Below, piece after piece: positions 1 to 39,500 of a stretch of 64,000 bases of DNA. The stretch comes from Antedon mediterranea. Taxonomy: Eukaryota > Echinodermata > Crinoidea > Comatulida > Antedonidae. Made by a program: the position numbers and the translations under genes. The notes beneath the pieces were generated by a model. That model saw only the letters and a program-made list of their open reading frames with translations, searched no databases and was not told the DNA's origin. Location: positions 22,360,412 to 22,424,411 of the forward strand of contig NC_092675.1 of the NCBI RefSeq assembly GCF_964355755.1, written 5' to 3'. Each line of letters begins with the position of its first letter. Position 1 is the stretch's first letter.

Positions 1-1040
1 GATTCCCTTCCATATTTGATTACCTTCCATATTTGATTCCCTTCCATATTTGATTCCCTTCCATATTTGATTCCCTTCCATATTTGATTCCCTTCCCATA
101 TTTGGTTCCCTTCCATATTTGATTCCCTTCCATATTTGATTACCTTCCATATTTGATTCCCTTCCATATTTGATTCCCTTCCATATTTGATTCCCTTCCA
201 TATTTGATTCCCTTCCATATTTGATTCCCTTCCATATTTGATTACCTTCCATATTTGATTACCTTCCATATTTGATTACCTTCCATATTTGATTCCCTTC
301 CATATTTGATTCCCTTCCATATTTGATTACCTTCCATATTTGATTCCCTTCCCATATTTGATTCCCTTCCATATTTGATTCCCTTCCCATATTTGATTCC
401 CTTCCGTATTTGATTCCCTTCCCATATTTGGTTCCCTTCCATATTTGATTCCCTTCCATATTTGATTCCCTTCCATATTTGATTCCCTTCCATATTTGAT
501 TCCCTTCCCATATTTGATTCCCTTCCATATTTGATTCCCTTCCATATTTGATTCCCTTCCCATATTTGATTCCCTTCCATATTTGGTTCCCTTCCATATT
601 TGATTCCCTTCCATATTTGATTTCCTTCCATATTTGATTCCCTTCCATATTTGATTCCCTTCCATATTTGGTTCCCTTCCATATTTGATTCCCTTCCATA
701 TTTGATTCCCTTTCCATATTTGATTCCCTTCCATATTTGGTTCCCTTCCATATTTGATTCCCTTCCATATTTGATTCCCTTCCATATTTGATTCCCTTCC
801 GTATTTGATTCCCTTCCATATTTGATTCCCTTCCATATTTGATTCCCTTCCATATTTGGTTCCCTTCCATATTTGGTTCTCTTCCATATTTGATTCCCTT
901 CCATATTTGATTTCCTTCCATATTTGATTCCTTCCATATTTGATTCCTTCCATATTTGATTCCCTTCCATATTTGATTCCCTTCCATATTTGGTTCCCTT
1001 CCATATTTGATTCCCTTCCATATTTGATTCCCTTCCATAT
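1..1040. repeat. 17-bp minisatellite array, runs off the left edge
   Basis: About 60 head-to-tail copies of a 17-bp unit, GATTCCCTTCCATATTT. Variants have an extra C (18 bp), a missing C (16 bp), GATTACC or GGTTCCC starts, and occasional CCGTATTT. The unit length is not a multiple of three and its complement has no stop in any frame, so all three minus frames stay open and give long artefactual ORFs of a 17-residue period. The array ends 218 bp before an MSH5 exon and so lies in an intron. Its full length cannot be seen here. Confidence 0.97.
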
Positions 1041-1258
1041 TTGTATACTGTGTATATGTTTCTTTTTTGACCTACCTTATAACATTTTGGATAAATTATA
1101 CTTCAATATATTCCAAAATTGATTTTTATTGTTACTATTAGAATTTCAATTGTATGACTGCATTTATCCTTTTTTCCCCATTTTATTTATTGCATTCAAT
1201 GTAGTGAATTACCATATCTCTCTAATTGAAATAATGCAACTTTTATTTTATTTTCTAG

Positions 1259-28807
<27,549 letters not shown>

Positions 28808-30200
28808 TTGTTGGTTGTCAATATCTAATATAAACATGATTCTATAAGCTAGGCCTTTCCAATAACTTTCCAGCCTAGTCCAGAAGTAAGCCTTGAGTCT
28901 GATTCTGCCAACTAGAGATAATATTTGGTCTAATGTGGGAAAAGAAACTTGCTGTACCCTTCCCCACCACCTGTGGATCTATCAGTGCTGTATTTTAGAT
29001 TTAAATGAAGATAATAGAGGACTAAAGTTTGTTTTTCACATTGTAGTTGTAGCCTCTTAAATATATAATTTTCCATTATTGAACAAAATCCACACCATGA
29101 TGGGATAATTATTTTTGCACTTTTTCCATGGTTTTGTATTTTTTCAACAATATTTGTATTGAACTTTTAAAATCAGATTAATTTTTACATTCCTTAAGAT
29201 TAAAGTCTGTAAATATATTTAATTACTTGAATTTTACTAGAAACGCCTTGATACATAATATTGGTTACATTTAATATGCGCTTCAAGTAGCAGAGTTAAC
29301 TTATAGTAATGTTGTTACAGTACAGTACTATTAAAAGTTACATGATAATTCTGTGTGTAATGTTTGTTCAAAATAATTATATAAAAATTGACCAGTTTAA
29401 AAAAACACATTGAATAATTTTAATGTTTAAAGGTAGGCTGTGTTGACTAGTAGAAATGAACTGAACAGTTACAGTTTAGGAGATTTTGCTTAGTGAAACA
29501 TCTTAATTGCAAGTCGATGATTTTGCTTAAGTCAGTATTCAAAATTAATAATTGTGCATATTTAAAAAAAAAATCTTGTATGACAAATAAAGTTTTTTAA
29601 TTAGTACTACTTCACTATTTTGACTTCAGTAAAACAATAATAATATACTATAATGTCACATCAAGTAAAACTGCGGATTTATGGCAACTAAGCATTCACA
29701 AAGTTATGGGTAGTATAAGTTAGCTTTTTAAAAAAAAGACGACATACTGCTGATACAGAGTTCCCTTCAGTTTTGAATTGCAATCTGTTCCTTTCATTAA
29801 AATACCTAGTATTGGTATACTAATAAGTTTCCAGTAGGCCTACATCCAATAAAAGTATTGATGTTAATTTTCATCTTCTTCTTTTCTTTATTTCTGTTGT
29901 CTTTAACAAGAACGTTTAGTTTACAACACGAAGATAGTCCCTTTATAAGGATAGGACTTTTTTTATATTTTGAGTTTGAAATGTCAGTTTTAAGTAAAAT
30001 AAGTACTAATTAAAAATAACAAATATTTGAAAAACATTCTTTGTCAATTAACATTTATGCAACATGCGTTTTTATAGAAAAAAAAATCAGAATAAAGGTT
30101 TGTAAAAATAAGAAAATAATAAAAATATTTTATTTAGTTCAAAAATCCTTTTTTATCTACACTGTGTGTGGTCGGTCAGAAAGTTTTTAAAAACTTTCTA
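28808..30200. other. MSH5 3'UTR and MSH5-GIPC intergenic region
   Basis: No further coding exon. The 3'UTR probably runs to the AATAAA at 29586. Beyond it is AT-rich sequence. A short hairpin, GAAAGTTTTTAAAAACTTTC, lies at about 30179-30199. Confidence 0.55.
29586..29591 (+). terminator. Candidate MSH5 polyadenylation signal
   Basis: AATAAA followed by a T-rich stretch, about 780 bp after the MSH5 stop. It is the clearest canonical hexamer on the plus strand before GIPC. Alternatives cannot be excluded. Confidence 0.4.
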
Positions 30201-30294
30201 CACCAATTAAAATTAGTTGTAGAGCGCCCTCGCCTCGCCATGAGATGCGCAATGAGTGTAATGATTTGTTCATACTTTTCATTATGCACGCGTT

Positions 30295-30350
30295 TGACCA
30301 ATGACGATGGGCGTTATAATTATGATTAGGGGAAACCACTTCCGGGATAT
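30295..30350 (+). promoter_or_regulatory. Candidate GIPC promoter elements (CCAAT and ETS-like)
   Basis: CCAATGACG (30298-30306) and CCACTTCCGG (about 30336-30345) lie about 160-200 bp before the GIPC ATG in a CpG-containing patch (30225-30420). No TATA box is convincing. The layout fits a TATA-less housekeeping-type promoter, but this is inferred from motifs only. Confidence 0.35.
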
Positions 30351-30501
30351 ATACTGAAAACAACAGCGACAGGACGGACCGGTGCGATCGCTGCGGTTAT
30401 GACAACGTAGGGAAGGACGGCAGCTAGAATATAAAAAAAAAAACAGTAGGCCTAGGCTAGGTTGGTAAGACATACAGCCTCTTCTTTAGGAAATAATCAC
30501 A

Positions 30502-33500
30502 ATGCCTCTGTTCCCGAAAAAAAAGAATGACAAAAAGGCGAAAGGGTCTGCCCTAACGGAAAACGAACAGGGAATCGCACAGGCTACCGAACCCCCTTAT
30601 GTGAATCAAAATGGTGGCGGTAATCGTGGCGTTGGCGGCGGGGGTACTCCCCATAAATCACAGCCTAGTATTCCACCGAGACAGGCCACTCCTGGTGGCG
30701 GTGTATATGGCACGGCTGAAATACCCCAGACCCGGCATGCCCCAAAGAAGCAATCTGAGCTAGTTTTCCATACACAGCTTGCACATGGAAGTCCAACGGG
30801 CAAGATAGGAGGTTTTACTAATGTCCGAGAATTGTACGAAAAAATTGGAGAAGCCTTCGGGATGTCACCAAAACAGGTTTGTTTACTTTACTTACTTACT
30901 TGTTTCCCGTACACTTTCATCTACGGGATCGAGGCGAAAAAAATCCCCTCTTAACGATAAAATCATATTAAATATAAGGTGAAAACTTCAGCGGGTGGTT
31001 GGACCATGCGACGTGGGAAACTTTAGTAGTACTATACTTTACTAACTACACTAGACCTAATTTATCTTTTTAAATTTGAGCACTTTTTCCTATCAATCGA
31101 TAATATAATAAGAGTTGATTGACAGTTTTTTAATTCGAAACTGCTGAAAATTATTTCTTCAATACATTACAGTATATTGTGATTTTTGTTTTTTAGATTT
31201 TATTCTGCACCCTAAACACACACATTGTAGATATGACAAGGCTATTAGGAGGACAAATTGGCTTAGAAGATTTTATTTTTGCACACATCAAAGGACAAAC
31301 TGACGAACTTGCATTTGAAAAAACCGAACAAGCACTCGGACTAACAATTACGGACAATGGTGCTGGCTATGCATTTATTAAAAGGATAAAAGAACATAGC
31401 GTTATGGACAAGGATGACCGAATACATGTAGGTGATCATATCGAGTCAATAAACGGAAAAACGATGGTAGGATTACGTCACTTTGAAGTTGCGCAAGCAC
31501 TTAAAAGCTTACCCGTCAACCAGAGATTCACGTTGGTCATAACACAACCATTGAAAGCTTTCAGTAAGTTTATTTTGAAACTGTGTTTGCGCTCAGGTAG
31601 TCAAATGATCATGGTGCCATAGTTGACTCAAGGTCAACTGTGGTCAATCAAATAACCAATCACAGTGTAGTATTTTGCGTTGCAACTAGTGGTCAATCAA
31701 ATAACCAATCACAGTATAGTATTTTGCGTTGCAACTAGTGGTCAATCAAATAACCAATCACAGTATTTTGTGTTTCAGCTAAAAGTTACACACCGATAAC
31801 CTGTTAAATGGTGTTTCAACACCAAATTGATTGAGCTTGAGTTTTTTTTAAATGGCATTTACAATCAGTATCCAATTATTTATTTTTTAGTCCTTTTCTG
31901 AATGTACTGTATTTTAGGTCATTTTTTTCACACACCATTAACAGGGTACTGTATTTGCTCGGAATAAAACAGAAACATTCCTCTACGGAGCTAGTACTAG
32001 TAGTATGTTGTTTTTGAACCTGCTGATAATATTATTATTATTAATACAAGAATTGCAGATTATATCCCATGAAACTATGTTCCAGAGAATATATACCCAG
32101 TCAGGGTGGTGCTGTGACTTTTGACCTTGTTATCAGTACTGTACGACATTAGTTTTAGGAGTCCTTAACTGGAGTACTTACTTTACTGAACTACAAAGTG
32201 AAATCACCAAGAAATCTTTAATTAATGAAATGTAAAATAAGTGTATCAGAATAAAATTTACAATACACATTTAAATAAGTTCAATTATTGATAATGATAT
32301 GAGTACTTTAGTAATAATACTACAGTGCAGTATACATTAGTTAGGCATAGATGAGTAGATTAAAAATCAACAATATTTGTGTTGAAATTGTAATTTGATA
32401 AATATTGATTGTGTTTATACCACTATAGTATAGTTATGATCTGTTGGGTTTATTCATGCATGTTTTTTGATCTGAGGGCTATCACGTTTGATTTTTCTGT
32501 TTGTACTCATGCATGCAGTGTGTGTAATAGATGAATTGCTCATTTATCAATTACTGTTCATTATAAGGAGTTTGCAAGGTAAATAATCACATGACCTTTA
32601 CTGTATGAGATAGCTTGAATGAATGATTACTCATACATAAATTAAGTTATTATATAAATTACTATAGTGCTGATTCTTTACTTACAGTACCAGATCCAAG
32701 TTGAGTAATTAAATAAAAGATAAAACAAGTTTAACTTTGGATTTTACAGGTTAGAAAATAATCTTGAACGAATGATTACTCATGATAAAACAATAAACAG
32801 TAAGAGACAGAACAATTTTGATTGAAACTTTCAGGAATCTGAAAAGGATCAAATACAGTATATCAAAACATCAATACTGTAAAAACTGTTGTTTTTATAT
32901 ACTACACACTTGAAAGAACGTGTTTAATTGAAGTTTCACTAAAATTTAACTGTATTTGAAAAAGGTATAACAAGCCGGAAAAATTACCCCTTTTTAATAT
33001 CGTTTGTTTAAAATTGATTCTAATTGCATTATGAACATCAATAGAGTAGTTAAACTGAGACAAAGGATATAATTGATTTAAATAGCTTGTTATTCATGAT
33101 TGCAATTATAACTCACTTGCTTTTATTACCATTGTATTGCCAATAATCTCTCATTTAAAAGGGTCATTTCATAGTATATGCCACTTAAGTAAAAGACTTA
33201 GTAGTACGGTATCATCAAGTACAGTAGCACTGGTTTATGGGCATGTTAATTAGTAATGAGCGCTAATATTTGCTAAATCTTACAAATTGTTTACAATGCG
33301 GAGTGGAGCTTTAGGTCGGTGGTAAACTTGCCTTCAAATCCTAAGGTCCAGGGTTCAATCCTGACTTAGTGATACAACTCACAACTCTTTCTACTCAATT
33401 TCCTACAGTAATCCTAAAATTAGACTTTATATAGTTTCTGTAATTGGGAAGTTTGTTGCTGTTTGTGCATGTTAAAAAAGGAAGCTAACATACTGTACAG

Positions 33501-36500
33501 GTGCTATAGAGACATTATCTTTAACAAAGGGAAAATACTGACCCATACAGTAATGCAGTAGGCCTACATTAGTTTATTTATGGATTATTGTACAGTATTT
33601 AGACAGTACTGTACAGTAGGTATTTATTTTTACCAGTAGTAACAGTACCTAGCAATTAACAAAAACCTCTTTATTAATTATAGTGTAAAGTTATTAAAAT
33701 GGTATATTTTTCATTTAGCCCTCATTTGTGCTACCAAAAGTATACTTGAATGAAAATTGAAAGTACTGTAATATTCATGTATACAGTTTGTTTTGCAGAG
33801 AAATGGAATGTACTCTTATTATAATAACAGTAATTTCAATAAAACCTGATCATTGTAGACAAGCTGACTGACTAATGGCAACCTGAATAACTAGCCTTGA
33901 GTTACTATTATGATAATTGCAAACTAAATGAAATAATTTTAAGCTATAAGGAAATAACTGGTTAAATAATATTGGAATAAATTGCCTCTATTTTCTTAGC
34001 AGGTGAAATGGGACAAATTTCAGTTAACAGATTAATTGGCATTTTTAAAATGGTTAAAAAAACATCCAATTAACCATATAGTTAAACAATTATATTATCA
34101 ATGTGAATTATTAGCTGCAAGGAAAATTAATGGTATGGTTTGCTCTTTGGAAGTGTTACTGTAGGTTCATGTACACTGTATCTAAATTTGAGTTACTATG
34201 TCAGAACAAAAATCGACTAAACTCCACTGTGTCAAAACAAAGCTTTTCAAGATCACAGCTAAAAGTAACACACATTATCCTAAAATATGTTGACATATTG
34301 TATACAGTATGTGCAGTTGAATTCCATTGATTTGTACCTTTCTGGAATAAGGAATTACGCTGTATAAATGCAATTTAAATTTCTATCATGTGCAGTATGT
34401 GTGCGATGATCATTTTAATGTCAACATAATCTTTTCAGTTCCGTCCAGTTGCTCTATAGTTGACATTGGTGCTGTACTGCAACTAGTTCCTTTTAGTTGA
34501 GTTGAAATGTCTTTCAGTTTCAGGTTAACATAAGCATACCTTAATAATAAAAATAGTTAAATATTTGCAATTCAGTATGATGGTAGAAAATTAAATTTTA
34601 TTTAAATTCTTGTTTCTTCATTTAAAATTTAACTTTGTTACATACAGGTGATTAAAATAATAATAATATACAAACAATTATACATTCAATTAAATTTATT
34701 TTTGAAGCTCAAATTCAGCCAAGATCAGCAGCCAAACCACCCACTGCACCAACTGATGGCAAAGTAAAGACTGGTAAAGAAACATTAAGGCTACGAAGCA
34801 CGGGACAAGCAAGAGTTGAAGCCATTGTAAGTATTGGAGAATACAATAGGGACTTTTCGATTTCTTTTTCGATAACCAGTGGTAGCGCCATGTGCAGTGT
34901 GCACTAGATTTCTTTTTGTTTTGTTTGTTCATTGTTTTACTTTACAACACACAAAGTATAATAAACTTAAAGGGGGAATCTGGGTTTAAAATTGGTTTTA
35001 AATATCGTTTATTTATTAAATAAAAAATATTATAACAATATAGACATGTCAGAATGAAGAAGTAATAACGAGAAATTTAAAAAATTAAATTTCATATACA
35101 TTTTAGGGTAAATTCATGGAAAGTCTGTTTTTCAGCAGCTTAGGGAAGCTCATTAATATTCATGAGATATTCACAAAATCACGGCACCAGTGGATTCCAA
35201 ACTCGCGACGTCATGTACGTTGTGTTTGTCAACTAATTTACATCTCTCTCCCCTGTCAAACGACGACCACCCGATCATTGTGAAATACATTTTTTGTAGA
35301 TTTTCTAAGCTAGGCCTAAAGTGTAATAATAACAGTAGTAGTATATATTTATTTGACATTTAATGAAATACAAAATTTAGTACAGATACGGAATCATAAA
35401 TTATACTACAGTATTTTTATACCTCTATAGTACAGATCGTATTATCGGCTTCACGTACAATACTACTCTAGTCCTAGCCTAATAATAATATGGGCGAGAG
35501 CCATTCTGACTAGGGATTCCATGCCACGATGGCTACGTTAAAACAATGGGGCCCATGGGCCTAGCTAGCCTACTACTAGACGATTGGCCCATAAATAACA
35601 AAACCCATCCTATCAACCAAACTCCTAAACAATCTAAACCTAAAACGTTCTACAAAATCGGCTGTAAATATTGAAGCAAAACAAGGTCCGATCGCCGTCC
35701 ACACGTATGGTGTCCCGATCGTCTAAGTAGGCCTAAAATAAAATAGGCTTAGTTTACTCTCCAAAAAAGCGGATACTCATGCATCAAGTAGACCAGGTAG
35801 TAGGAAGGAGACCTAGCCGATCCGGCCCAGTTAAAAATTGAGCTAGCTAGTGTAGTAGACCCTATGCGAATTGATACTACCAGGCCTTTTACTATAGGCT
35901 GCACTACACAAATATTCCAACTCTCTCATTCGAGCTATATTATCTATACCATTCCGGTAGGTCAAGTCGACCTTCAATCAAATACTGTACATCGTTCATG
36001 TTGTGATTATAGACGGGTAAAGGGGTATACTCGACCCGACCAGTTTGGTATTGTTGTATCTGCTTATCACGTGACGATGCCAGGCATGGGCAGCAGAGAG
36101 AGCACGTGTATCGTCGTCTCGCTCGATCCTCAGCAGCAGGAATGTACAGTATACGTTACGCTTCATTGATTTTGATTTTTCCCTAAGTCGGTGCGAAAAT
36201 CGGCAAACGTAAAGTGCAAACATATCTAATTTTTCACTGTTTTGATGAATTTTCATAAAAAATTGACTTTATAAATGGGAAGACCGACTAAAATTACATC
36301 AGATAAGTATAATTTTACAAAAGTAATTGATATGGTTTATGATAACGAGTCGTCGGAAGATGGACCATTTCACGAATTTCCTATTTTGTAACCACAGTGT
36401 GATTTTGCCGTAGCTGCACTTGTTATCTGGCCTGATTTCACAGCCTTCGTTCTGCTTCACTGGGCGCTTATATAAATTGAAACTTTTACCGTTCAAGAGA

Positions 36501-39500
36501 CAAACAAATATATTTTACATTTTTTACTATTCATTTTAAACCCGGAACCCCCCTTTAATAGAAGATATACAAATAATAATAATATAAAAAAAAAGATAAG
36601 TGTGTGGATGGAGGCTATAAAAAAATTTAATAATAAACTTAATGTGCCAAGAATGCACATTCAGTGGAATGCCTTGTTGCATTGACTTTATATAAACCGT
36701 ATATTATATTTTTTGTTTTTGTATTATGAGTTTTTTTTTTCTTTTGCTATGGATATATTATGTCATCATGGTATTCCGAAATAATAATATGAAGGAATGA
36801 ATTACGCCATACATTCACTGGCGTGTCCACTTCAATTAAAATGTTTGTACATGAGGTGTACCTGTGGATAAGTAGACTACCTACCACCCATGTACATTAG
36901 ACGTGAATCATTCACTCAAATCGAAAAAATAATGTGATTGGGGCCAATGTCTATCCAGGTAAAAGCGGCATTACAAACACCACTTCTGGTCTGTGTATCA
37001 CAGTATATTGTACATTCCGTAAACATATTATTATAGGATATAAATAGCTTCTATTACTTCCTTTGAAGGTGCATCATACTACAGTACTATTTACCAGGTT
37101 TACAGTTACTACAGTTTATACAACCAATCAAAACAACAACTATCGCACTACATTACCATCAATTTCCTCCGAATTAAAAACATAAAATCTTCAACTTGGT
37201 TTCCACGCAATGCAAATACATAAACGCATCGCAAGCAATTTAACCGGTCATGATACAATGGATCATCCGAACTGTGCGTTGTGTCCACATCATTGCGTTG
37301 TATCGAAATGGAAACCAACGTTTAATCTAAACTACTGTATTTTTGTTTCTTCTTGTTTTGAATTGTTCTTTGTTTTTGTAAATTAAATATTTTATTGTTA
37401 TGGTAGTATTATATTGTTGCAATTTAAGGTGTTTTGAGCTCCATATTTAGTAATAAAATTGGAAATTCACCTAAAATGAAAACCAGACATTTGGGCCAGC
37501 CTAAGGTGTTCATAATCTAATCTATTGTACCATGCACGAATTTACTATTGTTAAACTATGGTATTGCATGCAATGTTCCATTGTACAGAAATACTACTAT
37601 AAAGTTGCATTCATTAAATTCAAACAAAAGAATAGTTATTGTGAAGTTATTATTTCCTTAACACTAAAAAGGTATATCAGATGAATACTGTAATACTATT
37701 AATGATGAATACTTGATACAGTAAAATCAGTTAAACAATAATGTTTAACCAGTTTTTTAATTCATTGCTGAAAACACTAATCCCTGTTTATAAAACATGC
37801 CCACTGTTCCAAATTGTACATAGAAAAAGGTGTTTTAATGTTTTTTGTAATATTTTGATGTTTACTAAACCAACTACTGTACTGTACAGCTACAGTAATT
37901 GAATTGGATTTAATATTTTATTTATGTAATTAATATTGCCATAGCCTTTAATAAGAGACCTGCGGGTGTTTTGTTATATTTAACACAAGGTTTAACACAG
38001 TACTGTGGAGTACTCATGGAGATTAAAAAGGTGTTCAGAACCAATTAAATTTGCTAAATCAGAGTTTTTTTGTGTTACTTTTGCATCAGCAGCACACGGT
38101 ACATCTTATTATAACTACAGTAATATCACTGATTACTGTCATGTTTGTTCATTGGCTGGGATCTACAGAATGTCACTGACCGAGAAGTAGCATTTATATA
38201 TCCATGGTTAATCTGACTTGCTGCTTCGTGCTGAGCTATCTGCAAACACTAAATCCGCTGCCTTTTTCAGACGCAATTAAAAATGTGTACGCCGCGTACA
38301 AATCTCTACAATTAAGCTGCAAGTCCGAACAGTTCTTTAGTGTGATTCAGGACATAGAATTAGATCCAGGTCCCTGGATTGGAAGGTTTTAAACTGGAAA
38401 TAATCTAGCTTACATTTTGTATACGTGCTATATAGTAGCTACAGTACATGGCATGGCAACTGACTTATCAAATACTGTATGGTGTTTCCTATTATAGTAT
38501 AGTAGCTCAGTATGCTATACATACTGTCGTCTCTATCTTTGGCTGTGTTATGAGATTAAAAACAACACAATGTATATTGATCTCTTCAAACCTGCTGCAA
38601 ATGTGTTTAATAGGGTCAAGTGTCATAAAGTATATATTTGTATTTCAAAGTCTACTGATTAAAACTGTGCACTTTAAACTAAATATAAATCACCAACAAA
38701 ATTTAGAACAAAGATTTAAATTTTATGTGGACAAAATTAAAAGATGAATTACTCATAAACATTTGTTTGTATACTATTGACATTCATTTTTTTTATTTAT
38801 TTATTTCAACTTTATTTATAGAGGGTAACCCTTCCAGCTGAACCCGCAGGCCAGCTGATATTCAGGGGCCCTCTTGAAAATGACAAAATATATAAAACTA
38901 TACTTAACTAATACGAATCTACTATATACATTTAAATTTAAAACTATGAATATATAAAAAAATAATTATCAAAAAAAATTCAATTAAACAATTACGATAA
39001 AATGTGTTTTTTAAAATTAAATTTAAACGAGTTAATATTGGTACATTCTTTCAAAACAGAAGGTAATACATTATATAAAATACAAGCAGAATAAATAAAA
39101 GAGCGCCGGAAACATTCCAATTTAACTTTGGGTACCAGCAAGTCTCCCCTGGAAGCAGCCCTAGTCCTCATAGAGTGTATCGGAACAGTGGAAAATCGTT
39201 GGGTGATGTATCGAGGGGCAATATTGTTCTTGGCTTTAAAAGCTAGGCAGCCTACCTGGTACTGCACCCTCTGTGACACATTCATGATGTGGAGAGATGT
39301 TAGAAGAATGTGAGTGCTGGTGCGAGGCGGAGCTTGAAGAACAACACGCATAGCGCGATTTTAAAGTTTTTGAATCTTATTAATGTTTGTTTTACTTCCG
39401 GTGCCCCAGAGAAGAGCACCGTAGTCAATGTGTGGTAAAATTCAGTATCATACCAGACTGTAACTATGGGTATAACTATAATTAAGTCCCACTGAATCAG

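Noticed and set aside
242-1038. Long minus-strand ORFs of a 17-residue repeat
   Set aside because: They are a by-product of the 17-bp minisatellite, which leaves all three minus frames open. There is no start context, no other domain, and it lies in an intron.
1-1040. CRISPR-like array
   Set aside because: Units are directly adjacent with no unique spacers, and the DNA is eukaryotic.
30606-30803. Minus ORF rich in Pro/Gly over GIPC exon 1
   Set aside because: Antisense shadow of the Gly/Pro-rich N-terminus of GIPC.
34696-34932. Minus ORF over the third GIPC exon
   Set aside because: The plus strand carries a phase-consistent exon with GT-AG sites matching GIPC; the minus ORF has no support.
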